This document shows positions 43,743 to 52,191 of a stretch of 64,000 nucleotides of DNA, piece by piece; position 1 is the first letter of the stretch; every line of letters begins with the position of its first letter. The stretch lies in contig NZ_CP014596.1 of assembly GCF_001687105.1 (NCBI RefSeq), positions 861,501-925,500 of the forward strand. Reading direction: 5' to 3'. The translations under genes and the position numbers were made by a program. Source of the stretch: Salipiger sp. CCB-MM3 (lineage in GTDB: Bacteria > Pseudomonadota > Alphaproteobacteria > Rhodobacterales > Rhodobacteraceae). The notes beneath the pieces are model-generated. The model saw nothing but the letters and a program-made list of their open reading frames with translations. It was not told the DNA's origin and did no database searches.

Positions 43743-44012
43743 TCAGTTCTTACCTTGCCCTGCTTCCGTAGCACCCCCGGCCCTACCTGGCATCGATTTT
43801 CCAACCGTTTCGTCAAGCTTGCCGTGGGCGCTCTGTACCATATTCCCGCGCATCTCGTCCTGTCCGGGTGTGTCCAAGCTCTTGGCCTGGTTGGCATCAT
43901 GATATTGCATGTTCAGCGTATCATCTCCGTCCGCCCATGGATTGGCATGGCCCGCATACAGTGGTGACACAGCCGTACCAACCAGGAATGTTCCAAGGAT
44001 TAGGTATTTCAT
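43743..44012 (-). CDS. Small exported protein of unknown function
   Basis: This 89-residue protein has a signal peptide (MKYLILGTFLVGTAVSPLYA) and a mature part of about 69 residues that is hydrophilic and rich in Gly, Asp, Asn and Gln (GHANPWADGDDTLNMQYHDA). AAAGGAA lies before the ATG at 44012; a longer in-frame extension to 44450 is rejected for that reason. No family is recognised. It is probably periplasmic and ends at the terminator shared with the autotransporter. Confidence 0.65.
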   Translation of the reverse strand: MKYLILGTFLVGTAVSPLYAGHANPWADGDDTLNMQYHDANQAKSLDTPGQDEMRGNMVQSAHGKLDETVGKSMPGRAGGATEAGQGKN

Positions 44013-44467
44013 CTCGATTCCTTTCGATAATTTTCCGTCGCCTTCAGATATTGGTCTCCGCTCGCTCGCTCTGAATGAGGCAAGGTGACGCATTCCAGTA
44101 TGTGAATGCGAATTGATGAAAATCCCCGCTTGATGCTGGTTCCGCGCAACATCGCGCACTCTGGGGAGGGTCGAAGGCCTTCGGTGTTTGATGCAATCAA
44201 ACGCTGCAATGCTGGCAGCGAATAGGTTCGTCCTAGGAATTCCAGAAAGATTGGTGGAAGAAGCCTTTGCAGCAATGCAGCGATGAATGCACACTGCCAT
44301 AAATTGAATGTCGTGAAAGGGCTCGGAGCGGGCTTGGGGTAGTGCAGCGAGCCGTAAACATGGTGGGCAGCAACGCCCGTCGCTAACGGCCCCAACAAGA
44401 CTTTGACCGTGCCATAGGTTGCTGCACTGCAGCTTCCCAGAAGCTGACATTGACGAGCGGTGGCTAG
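44013..44467. other. Non-coding DNA left of the IS element
   Basis: I see no supported gene here. A minus-strand frame (44009-44398) contains a hydrophobic stretch but overlaps the small exported gene in another phase and has no ribosome site. Confidence 0.4.
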
Positions 44468-45306
44468 GGTCAGGACTCGTTCTCTCTCAAAGCCAGAAGA
44501 TTACGGTCGCAGCGAGTGCGATTGCTGAGAAGAAAGTTTGCGGGCAGCGGTCATAACGGGTCGCAACCCTTCTCCAGTCCTTGAGCCTGCCGAACATGAT
44601 CTCGATCCGGTTGCGACGTTTGTATCTGCGCTTGTCATACCGGACGGGCGTCTTCCGTTTCTTCCGGCCCGGGATGCAAGGACGTATCTTCTTGTCTTGC
44701 AAGGCTTCTCTGAACCAATCGGCATCATAGCCACGATCTCCGAGCAGCCACTTCACGTTGGGCAACCCGCTGACCAGGGCACGCGCCCCGATGTAGTCGC
44801 TGACGGGTCCGGCAGTCAGGAACAGGTCGATGGGTCGGCCCTGGCTGTCGCAGATCGCGTGCAGCTTCGTATTCATGCCGCCTTTGGTTCGGCCAATCAG
44901 ACGCCCACGCCCCCCTTTTTGACGCCCAGGCTGGACGCCGTACGATGGGCCTTCAGATGAGTTGCGTCGATCATCACGGTCGTCTCCTCACCGTGCTCGG
45001 CCGCCAACCCCGCCATGATCCGGGCGAAGACACCCCTGTCGCTCCAACGCTTCCAGCGGTTGTAGAGCGTCTTGTGCGGGCCGTATTCCCTCGGCGCATC
45101 TCGCCACCGCAAGCCATTGCGATTGATGAAGATAATCCCGCTCAGGACACGCCGATCATCAACCCTGGGCTTGCCGTGCGACTTGGGGAAGTAAGGCTCC
45201 AGACGCGCCATCTGCGCATCGCTCAACCAGAAAAGATCAGACATGTTCACCGCTCGTTTTCAAAGGGTGAATCACGCGCGCCCAACCAAATCAATGGGTC
45301 CTGACC
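44468..45306 (-). mobile_element. IS5-family insertion sequence (IS427-like), 839 bp
   Basis: The element has perfect terminal repeats of at least 9 bp (GGTCAGGAC at 44468 and its complement ending at 45306). It is flanked on both sides by CTAG (44464-44467 and 45307-45310), a target duplication known for this group. The transposase is encoded in two overlapping frames. Intact ends and duplication indicate a recent insertion. Confidence 0.9.
44487..45244 (-). CDS. IS5-family transposase, two frames joined by -1 frameshift
   Basis: The first frame (45244-44897) encodes the N-terminal DUF4096-like helical domain (FWLSDAQMARLEPYFPK) and the first catalytic Asp in MIDATHLKAH. The second frame (to 44487) carries the rest of the DDE core: LLGDRGYDADWFREAL for the second Asp and RYKRRNRIEIMFGRLKDWRR for the Glu. 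The two frames differ by -1 and meet at the slippery run A5G6C (44909-44920, minus strand), as in programmed frameshifting of IS427-type elements. Both halves look intact, so the element may be active. Confidence 0.9.
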
Positions 45307-45312
45307 CTAGGG

Positions 45313-45435
45313 GGCGAGCCGGAAGAGATAATCGTGTCTTGCACCAGCGAAGACGGGGCTCAGCACAAGCATACATTCGCCTTCGACGGCACGCCGGCCT
45401 ACATGGAGTTAGTTGAGGGAAAGACGATCCTTTAA
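45313..45435 (+). pseudogene. 3' fragment of a gene cut by the IS element
   Basis: Directly right of the CTAG duplication an open frame of about 40 codons reads GEPEEIIVSCTSEDGAQHK and on to VEGKTIL before TAA at 45433-45435. It has no start and looks like the C-terminus of a small protein. The left flank does not continue the frame convincingly, so the 5' part is lost or unrecognisable. Confidence 0.4.
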
Positions 45436-45521
45436 TCCTCGGAGCAGTAGGAGCACAGGCTTGACGCATCCTCCAGATAGCCAGAACGTGCGCGAGATCG
45501 CTTAACCAGTTCGAGGGCCCT

Positions 45522-46754
45522 TTGCCGTACACAGACTTGAAAGCCCAGCTGCTCCCCCTGCTCCAAGCAGCGGCGAAGAATGCTGACGCTCATTCCATGC
45601 TGTGGATGGGCGTTACAGATGAAGAAGAACTGTCAAAGAGCGATCCGTACTTTTCAGCTCTTGGTCTTGCACTTTTGGGCGCTGAGGAACTTGCCATTTT
45701 CCGCAAGGGAAATGTCCAGTATCTACCTAATAGCTCCAGCTCCACCAGCATTTGGCACCTGACCAAATGGATGATTGAGCGCACGCGCTTTTGCCGCAGC
45801 GCCGAGACAGCCCTAGATGATTTGTTTGCCTACCTCGCGAACCCGGAAATGGTTGTGCATCACGTGCAGCCAATCGCTCAGGTCGAAGTTGCAGGGCTTG
45901 ATGAACCCTACGAATTTCCGAACGGTGTCATGCTTCGCCATTCTGGCGGTGTGCCCAATGCCACCTTGGCCTTTCAGCTCACGCGCTGGTCATACGGCGT
46001 GCCAGCGCCGCGCTATCACTTCGCCCTGACGAAAGAACACCTGTACCCGGTCCCTATAGGGAAAGCTCGTCTAGAAGGTGATCGTGAATTCTTTTGGTCA
46101 TGGGAAGAGTTGCAAAGTTCCAGCCAACAGCTCGAAGACGTTGCCCTTTGCCTCGGGCTGGCATCGGACGTTAAGGAAGGGGTGTTTGGCGGTCCGAAAA
46201 CAATCGTTCCAGACACGCGCATTCCGTTCGCCACCGATTGGGGTGCTTGGGATCTTGAACGCCTCGCCGCCCCGAATTTCATGGTCTCTCTGGCGCCAGT
46301 AGAGGTCCACAATGCGGCCCGTCTCGCGGGGTATCTGGACTGCCTCGAACCAACGGATGCGGATCGGATAAGAGTCCCATTGCGGCACCTGAACCTGTTC
46401 GGCGCACGCCTGCCGCTTGTCGAAAAAGCCATACATCTGCGCGTCGCGCTCGAAACAAGTTTCCTATCGAAAGACAACGGTCCCGGATTAGCTGACCGCA
46501 TCGCGCTCCGCGCAGCAATCGTCACGGGCAGCAATCTGGAAGAGCGGCGCGAGATCAAGCAGGCTGTCAAGAAAGCCTATGACCTAGCGTCCGGCGCTGT
46601 CCACAAAGGCAGCCTGAAGGAAACAGAAAGCCCCCGGCTGACCGCCGCAGCAGAGATCTGCCAGAAAGCACTACAGCTCTTCCTTGTGTATGGCGGATTG
46701 CCGAACGATTGGTTCGAGATCGACACGGAAGGCTTCAGGGAACGCAAAGCCTGA
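45522..46754 (+). CDS. ApeA-like HEPN-domain protein, possible defence gene
   Basis: This 410-residue protein seems to start at TTG 45522, with GAGGG five bases upstream. The C-terminal region (about 310-390) resembles the ApeA-type HEPN domain: long helices with LRVALETSFLS, then IVTGSNLEERREIKQAVKKAYDL. The expected catalytic Rx4-6H motif reads LASGAVHKG, so His is kept but the Arg is missing. ApeA-type proteins are anti-phage abortive-infection RNases, so this may be a defence gene or an inactive relative. The N-terminal 300 residues are unassigned. It lies at the right edge of the accessory island. Confidence 0.55.
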   Translation: MPYTDLKAQLLPLLQAAAKNADAHSMLWMGVTDEEELSKSDPYFSALGLALLGAEELAIFRKGNVQYLPNSSSSTSIWHLTKWMIERTRFCRSAETALDDLFAYLANPEMVVHHVQPIAQVEVAGLDEPYEFPNGVMLRHSGGVPNATLAFQLTRWSYGVPAPRYHFALTKEHLYPVPIGKARLEGDREFFWSWEELQSSSQQLEDVALCLGLASDVKEGVFGGPKTIVPDTRIPFATDWGAWDLERLAAPNFMVSLAPVEVHNAARLAGYLDCLEPTDADRIRVPLRHLNLFGARLPLVEKAIHLRVALETSFLSKDNGPGLADRIALRAAIVTGSNLEERREIKQAVKKAYDLASGAVHKGSLKETESPRLTAAAEICQKALQLFLVYGGLPNDWFEIDTEGFRERKA

Positions 46755-46828
46755 GCGTTCCGGCGCGTCATCAAGTAAGCATATCGAGCGGCTGTCAACG
46801 GCGGAGCAAAAACCGGCCAGGGGGCGAC

Positions 46829-47190
46829 GAACCCGCCATGCCCAGCGGAGAGGCCGACGAAGCCCAGCTGGTCGCACAGATTGTACTTCCCCTCTAGGCA
46901 CGCCGGGCAACTACCACAGGCAAAGATCGGCTCGATGGCGACACGATCACCCGGAGCCAGCCCGGTCACGCCATCGCCCAGTTCGGTCACCACGCCGCAA
47001 TACTCATGGCCCATGGTGATCGGCGCCTGATCGTGGCTGAGCGGATGGTCCTCACCCACTGGCACGAAGATCGGACCGGCAAGGTACTCTTGCAGGAAGC
47101 TGCCGCAGATACCTGTCCAGGCGCCCTTCACCTTCACCTCGTCAGGCCCGGGACGGGTTCGGGCACACCCTCGGGTCGGATATGCTTCAT
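46829..47190 (-). pseudogene. Broken zinc-type alcohol/butanediol dehydrogenase
   Basis: This is the N-terminal third of a medium-chain, zinc-dependent dehydrogenase: TGICGS, GPIFVPVGE, APITMGHEYCGVVTELGDGV and the structural zinc motif CGSCPACLEGKYNLC. The frame from the ATG at 47190 hits a stop after 18 codons and must shift by one base to continue. Homology stops near 46829, with the NAD domain missing. The usual ICGSDLHEY reads ICGSFLQEY. It lies just after the flavin monooxygenase gene in the same direction and is probably a former partner, cut by island DNA. Confidence 0.8.
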
Positions 47191-47243
47191 GCCGTATCAA
47201 CGTGCTGCTTTCGTGGGGCTTTCTCCGAGCCCTGAAAGGGATT

Positions 47244-47271
47244 GCGCCCGGCCTGGGAGGGAGCCGGGCGC
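47244..47271 (-). terminator. Possible terminator after the monooxygenase
   Basis: Perfect 9-bp GC arms (47244-47252 and 47263-47271) are present without a T-tract, close to the stop of the monooxygenase gene. Confidence 0.4.
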
Positions 47272-47279
47272 GAAATGCA

Positions 47280-49079
47280 TCACGCCAGGTGATGCACCTC
47301 CTGCAGGCCGTAGACGGGGGTGTCCAAGCCCTCCATCCGGGCCTTCAGTTGCAGGGCAAGGTAGAGGGAATAGTGCCGCGACTGGTGCAGGTTGCCGCCA
47401 TGGAACCACAGGTTTTCCTGCTGGGTCGGCTTCCACATGTTGCGTTGCTCGCCCTCCCAGGGACCGGGATCCTTGGTGGTGTCGGACCCGAGGCCCCAGA
47501 CCTTGCCCACCTTGTCGGCGACCTCCTGACTGATGAGTTCCGCGGCCCAACCGTTCATCGAACCGTACCCTGTGGCCATGACCACAAGATCGGCCTCGAG
47601 CCGGGTGCCATCCGACAGCACCACCGCGGTCTCGTCGAAGTGGTCGACCTGGCCTTTCACCAGCTTCACCTCGCCGTCGATGATCAACTGGCTGGCGCCG
47701 ACGTCGATGTAGTAGCCCGAGCCACGGCGCAGGTACTTCATGAACAGCCCCGAGCCGTCGTCGCCCCAGTCGAGATCGAACCCGGCTTTTTCCAGCCCGG
47801 CATAGAAGTCGGCGTCGCGCTCGCGCATCTGGTCATAGAGCGGGATCTGGAACTCGTGCATGATCTTGTAGGGCAGGGAGGCGAAGATCATGTCGGCCTT
47901 TTCGGTGGTGACACCGTTCGCGACCGCCTCTTCCGAATAAAGCGCACCGAGACCGATCTCCATCAGGCTGTCCGAGCGCACGATGTGTGTCGAGGAGCGC
48001 TGCACCATGGTGACATCGGCATCCGCCTCCCAGAGCGCGGCGCAGATGTCATGGGCGGAGTTGTTCGACCCGACCACGACCACCTTCTTACCGCTCCAGG
48101 CATCCGGACCGCCGTGCTGCGAAGAGTGCTGGATGGTGCCTTTGAAGCTGTCCATACCCGGGAACTGCGGCAGGTTCGGCTTGCCCGACATGCCGGTGGC
48201 GAGCACCAGCTGCGTCGGCTTCAGCACCACCTTCTCGCCGTCGCGGTCGACCTCCACGGTCCAGGTCCCCGAGGCCTCGTCGAAGCTGGCCTTCTCGACC
48301 GCGGAGCGGGTCCAGTAGTTGATCTCCATGACCTTGGTGTACATCTCGAGCCAGTCACCGACCTTGTCCTTGGGGGTGAACACCGGCCAGTTGTCGGGGA
48401 ACTTGATGTAGGGCAGGTGGTCGTACCAAATCGGATCATGCAGGCAGAGCGACTTGTACCGGCTGCGCCACTGGTCGCCGGGACGGTCGTGCTTGTCGAG
48501 AACGATGGTCGGCACGCCGAGCTGCCGCAACCGCGCGCCGAGCGCGATGCCGCCCTGACCGCCGCCGACGATCACCGTATAGGGCTGTGTGTCATAGCCG
48601 AGCGAGGCTTCCTCTGCCTCGCGGCGCTCCTTCCAGCTGCTGCGGTTCTTCTGCGCGCCATGCTCGGCGCCCATCGGGCGGCGCGTGCCGCGGTTCTCCT
48701 CGAAGCCCTTGAGTTCCTGCAGCGCGGTGAGAAACGTCCAGATCCGGTCATCCTTCAATCGCATCAGGCCCCAGCCGCGTCCGGCGGCCGTCTCGAAGGT
48801 GATCCACGCGGTGATCACGCCGCCGTCCTCGGAAGGCACCTCGCCCGGCTGAATTTGGAAATTGCCGGGACGGGTCTGCGTGAGCTGCTGGCCGAGCATG
48901 TCGGCGACCCCCGCAGGGCCCTCGACCGTCTTGAGGTTCCAGCTGACCGAGATCAGATCGCGCCAATAGCTGTCGGTGGCAAACAGGGCCGCTGCGGCGG
49001 CGACGTCGCCTTCCTCCAGGGCGGCGTTGAGCCGGTCGAGCACCTCCTGCGTGCGGCTCACGGTGGTTGAATCGAGCAT
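47280..49079 (-). CDS. Flavin-containing monooxygenase with NTF2/SnoaL-like N-terminal domain
   Basis: This 599-residue protein has an N-terminal NTF2/SnoaL-like domain (about 1-125) fused to a class B flavoprotein monooxygenase. The FAD loop GGGQGG is at 182-187. The NADP-binding stretch VVVVGSNNSAHD is near 345, and ATGYGS lies in the C-terminal third. FKGTIQHSSQH fits the FxGxxxH signature of FMOs and Baeyer-Villiger enzymes. It would oxygenate an organic substrate with NADPH and O2. The gene is downstream of, and co-directional with, the AcoR-like regulator, which probably controls it. Confidence 0.92.
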   Translation of the reverse strand: MLDSTTVSRTQEVLDRLNAALEEGDVAAAAALFATDSYWRDLISVSWNLKTVEGPAGVADMLGQQLTQTRPGNFQIQPGEVPSEDGGVITAWITFETAAGRGWGLMRLKDDRIWTFLTALQELKGFEENRGTRRPMGAEHGAQKNRSSWKERREAEEASLGYDTQPYTVIVGGGQGGIALGARLRQLGVPTIVLDKHDRPGDQWRSRYKSLCLHDPIWYDHLPYIKFPDNWPVFTPKDKVGDWLEMYTKVMEINYWTRSAVEKASFDEASGTWTVEVDRDGEKVVLKPTQLVLATGMSGKPNLPQFPGMDSFKGTIQHSSQHGGPDAWSGKKVVVVGSNNSAHDICAALWEADADVTMVQRSSTHIVRSDSLMEIGLGALYSEEAVANGVTTEKADMIFASLPYKIMHEFQIPLYDQMRERDADFYAGLEKAGFDLDWGDDGSGLFMKYLRRGSGYYIDVGASQLIIDGEVKLVKGQVDHFDETAVVLSDGTRLEADLVVMATGYGSMNGWAAELISQEVADKVGKVWGLGSDTTKDPGPWEGEQRNMWKPTQQENLWFHGGNLHQSRHYSLYLALQLKARMEGLDTPVYGLQEVHHLA

Positions 49080-49218
49080 CGCGTCTCCTCCTCTGCGCGT
49101 TGTTCTGCGAGGAGTATCGCGGGAGGCTGGCGCGGCGTTCTACGGCAGGTTGCCTCGGACTGTGCGAAAAATGGGCGCCGCGCTGCGGCATGTTGCGTGC
49201 GCAACGGCGCGCAACAGC

Positions 49219-50949
49219 TCAGCTTGGGGGCTGCAGGCCGGCTTTGCGCAGGCGCCGCAGGACCGTAGAGCGATTGACGCCGAGGCGGCGCGCGGCGCGG
49301 GCCATGTTCCAGCCGCAGGCCTCCATCACCTGCTCAAGCTGCTCCTCGGCATCCGGCGGTTCGGGCAGGCTGTCGACCGGCGCAGGCAGGTCGGGCAGGT
49401 CGATCACCCGGCCGTCACAGAGCGCAATGGCCACGTCGAGCACCTGCTCCAGTTCGCGCAGGTTTCCGGGCCACGAGCGGCCGAGCAGCGCCGCACGGGC
49501 CGAGGGCGACAGCCGCATGTCCTCGGGGGCGCGCCGATGCAGGACCCGGTCGAGCAGCCAGCCGAGATCGCGGCGCTGGCGCAGCGACGGCAGCCGGAGG
49601 GTCGCGCCTGCCAGCCGGTGGAACAGCGGGCCGGGCAATGCCAGGGCGGCGGGGTCGGCGCAGGTTGTCACGATCGGGCGCAGGCAAGGACCACCATCCA
49701 GAACGGCGGTCAGCGTCGGTGCCGTGTCGGCGGGCAAGTCCTCGATGCGGCGCAGCACGAGGGTAGTGGGGCCGGTCAGTGTTGCGGTGGCCTCTCGCAG
49801 AACGTCGGGCGACAGCCCGGCGCAGTCGAGAGACAGGAAGCCATTGGCGGTGCCGACCATGTGGATCGCATGGGCCAGCTTGGTCTTGCCGGTCCCGGTG
49901 GCACCGGTGATCAGCAAGGGCACCGAGGTGCGGGCCAGCTTTGCCGCCTGCGCCAGCAGTTGCGCCATCGCCGGGTCTTCTCCGGCAAGTCCCGCGAGAG
50001 GGCCGCCGCGGCGGCTGCTGCGCGGTGCGATGCGCGGCGCCTGCGGCGCGATGGCATGGCCGAAGAGCGCGCCGCCGTCACGCATCTCGATGATCCGCTC
50101 TTCTGTGGGACGGTCGCGCATCAGGTCGGGCAGATCGTCGACGCTCAGCCCCAGCACCTCGTCGACGCGCCGCCCGATCACTTCGCCGCCGTCTGGGAAC
50201 AGGCGCCGGGCGGCCCGAGTGTAACCGAGTACGCGACCGCCGCCATCAAGGCGAACGGCAGCCTCGGGATCGACGTCGAGGAATTCCGGGCTGGCCGACA
50301 GGCGCAGCACCCAATCGCGGCGACTTTCGGCCATCAGGTTCGCCATCTCCACGCGCCGCGCGGCATTGGTCACGAGGCTCATGGCAAGGTTCTGGCTGCG
50401 CTTGGGGGTCGGCGAGCGCAGCAAGGAGATGTCAAGCACCGCTGCAAGCCCGCCGAGACTGTCGAAGATCGGCGCGGCGGTGCAGCTGAGCGTGGTATGC
50501 GCATTGCCGAAATGGTCGTCCTGATGCACCGTCACCGGTTCTTGCGTGACGATGCAGGCGCCGACGCCGCAGGTGCCGGCAAGGTTTTCGGACCAGTTTG
50601 AGCCAAGGTAGAGCCCGGCTGCCCGCAGATCATCGACGAAGAGATCATCGCCGAAGAAGTCGACGCAGACGCCCTTGGCATCGGTGAGCAGCAGCACGTA
50701 GTTCTGCCCCGCGACCTGCCGGAACAGGCTCTGCAGGCTGGACCGCGCGGCACCGATCATCCATTCCGCCTGCTTGCGATGGTCGCGAAGCTCGCTCTCG
50801 GTCACGATGTAAGCGGGGTCGCGGCGCATGGGGTCCATGCCGTAAAGCTCGACGCATCTCCGCCAAGAGGCTGAAACGAACCCGTCTCGGCCGGTCTGAG
50901 AGCCTCCCAAGACCTGCTCGATCTCCTCGACGTGTCGCCGTTCGCTCAT
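49219..50949 (-). CDS. AcoR-like Fis-type regulator with degenerate sigma-54 AAA+ domain
   Basis: This 576-residue regulator has an N-terminal GAF sensor (about 60-190), a PAS-like region, an AAA+ domain and a C-terminal Fis HTH (MARAARRLGVNRSTVLRRL). Walker A is kept (GATGTGKT). The Walker B segment reads TLVLRRIEDL without the usual DE, and the stretch that normally carries GAFTGA is deleted. It therefore probably does not activate sigma-54 polymerase in the normal way. The ATG at 50949 follows AGAGGG; a longer frame to 51150 is rejected. It is likely the regulator of the monooxygenase. Confidence 0.88.
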   Translation of the reverse strand: MSERRHVEEIEQVLGGSQTGRDGFVSASWRRCVELYGMDPMRRDPAYIVTESELRDHRKQAEWMIGAARSSLQSLFRQVAGQNYVLLLTDAKGVCVDFFGDDLFVDDLRAAGLYLGSNWSENLAGTCGVGACIVTQEPVTVHQDDHFGNAHTTLSCTAAPIFDSLGGLAAVLDISLLRSPTPKRSQNLAMSLVTNAARRVEMANLMAESRRDWVLRLSASPEFLDVDPEAAVRLDGGGRVLGYTRAARRLFPDGGEVIGRRVDEVLGLSVDDLPDLMRDRPTEERIIEMRDGGALFGHAIAPQAPRIAPRSSRRGGPLAGLAGEDPAMAQLLAQAAKLARTSVPLLITGATGTGKTKLAHAIHMVGTANGFLSLDCAGLSPDVLREATATLTGPTTLVLRRIEDLPADTAPTLTAVLDGGPCLRPIVTTCADPAALALPGPLFHRLAGATLRLPSLRQRRDLGWLLDRVLHRRAPEDMRLSPSARAALLGRSWPGNLRELEQVLDVAIALCDGRVIDLPDLPAPVDSLPEPPDAEEQLEQVMEACGWNMARAARRLGVNRSTVLRRLRKAGLQPPS

Positions 50950-51094
50950 GATGCCACCCTCTTGGCGACAGATCCTAACACGAGCGCAGCCTGTCGAAGT
51001 ACAGACTTTCGTGGATGCCACCGAGCGCTGTCCTGCCGCAAAGCACCTCAGGCACCTTTGTGTCAGGGGATAGAGCATCCTTGACAAAGACAAT

Positions 51095-51107
51095 CCTGTA
51101 TAACAGG
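51095..51107. promoter_or_regulatory. Candidate FadR/GntR operator before the Dpp-type operon
   Basis: CCTGTATAACAGG lies 58 bp before the first permease start. The core CTGTATAACAG is identical to the site at 57744 and differs by one base from the complement of that at 57880. A TTGACA at 51081 is nearby, but its spacing to TATAAC (12 bp) is too short for a standard promoter pair. Confidence 0.65.
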
Positions 51108-51165
51108 TTTGTCGCACATCATGGGCGCTTGCCGTCCTGTGCCGGATCAAGGAGGAGGAGCTGGC

Positions 51166-52191
51166 ATGACCTACGACACCCGCCGCAGATGGGCGGCGCT
51201 GGCCGGGCAGGGGGGATCTGTTCTCGTCACGCTATTCGGCCTACTGATCCTGACTTTCGTGATCGGGCGCATCATGCCCACCGACCCGGTCCGCGCCATC
51301 GTCGGGGAGGACGCGACGCGCGAAGTCTACGAGACGGTGTACCGCCAACTTGGCCTCGACCGGCCGATGTGGGAGCAGTTCTTCGTCTACCTGCGCGATG
51401 TGGCTACATTTGATTTTGGGACCTCGATCCGCACCGGCCAGCCGGTTCTTCAGGACATCCTCCACGTGCTGCCCGCGACCATCGAGCTCGCGACCTTCGC
51501 CATCCTTTTCGGGGCTGGTGTCGGCATCCCGCTCGGTGTGCTCGCGGCGGTGAAGAAGGACCGCTGGCAAGACCAATTGATCCGCGTGTTCAGCTTGATG
51601 GGCCACTCGATGCCGATCTTCTGGACCGGGATGATCGCGCTACTGATCTTCTACGCGGGCCTTGGCTGGGTCGGCGGTTCGGGCCGGATGAGCCAATTCT
51701 ACATCGGCATGGTGCCCGAGACGACCAACTTCCTGCTGATCGACAGCATCATGGCAGGGGAGTGGGACGTCTTCCGCTCGGCGCTCAACCACATTGTGTT
51801 GCCGGCCTCGCTGCTCGGCTATTCGTCCTCAGCGTATATCACCCGGATGACCCGCAGCTTCATGCTCGACCAGCTTGGACAGGAATATGTGACCACCGCG
51901 CGGGTCAAGGGCCTCAGCCGCCGCCAGACCGTTTGGCGTCATGCCTTTGGCAACATCCGCGTGCAGCTGGTGACCATCGTGGCGCTCGCCTACGGCGCGT
52001 TGCTCGAGGGCGCTGTGCTCATTGAGACGGTCTTCGCTTGGCCCGGTTTTGGCCAATACCTGACCTCTAACCTGCTGATCGGCGACATGAACGCGGTGAT
52101 GACCTGCGTGCTGATCGTCGGCGTGATTTTCATCGCGCTGAACATCCTGTCCGACCTGCTGTACCGCATCTTCGACCCGAGGACCCGATGA
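51166..52191 (+). CDS. Dpp/Opp-type ABC transporter permease (DppB-like)
   Basis: This 341-residue inner-membrane permease has six membrane segments. GQPVLQDILHVLPATIELA and DQLGQEYVTTARVKGLSRRQ are the EAA-loop regions that contact the ATPases. GGAGGAGGAG lies 5 bases before the ATG at 51166, so the longer frame from 51109 is unlikely. It begins a four-gene operon ending at 54681. The importer takes up peptides or small organic compounds. The enolase-family gene in the same regulon suggests a sugar-acid or hydroxyacid derivative. Confidence 0.94.
   Translation: MTYDTRRRWAALAGQGGSVLVTLFGLLILTFVIGRIMPTDPVRAIVGEDATREVYETVYRQLGLDRPMWEQFFVYLRDVATFDFGTSIRTGQPVLQDILHVLPATIELATFAILFGAGVGIPLGVLAAVKKDRWQDQLIRVFSLMGHSMPIFWTGMIALLIFYAGLGWVGGSGRMSQFYIGMVPETTNFLLIDSIMAGEWDVFRSALNHIVLPASLLGYSSSAYITRMTRSFMLDQLGQEYVTTARVKGLSRRQTVWRHAFGNIRVQLVTIVALAYGALLEGAVLIETVFAWPGFGQYLTSNLLIGDMNAVMTCVLIVGVIFIALNILSDLLYRIFDPRTR

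Noticed and set aside
47202..49070. A 622-codon open frame opposite the flavin monooxygenase
   Set aside because: It is the shadow of a well-supported gene.
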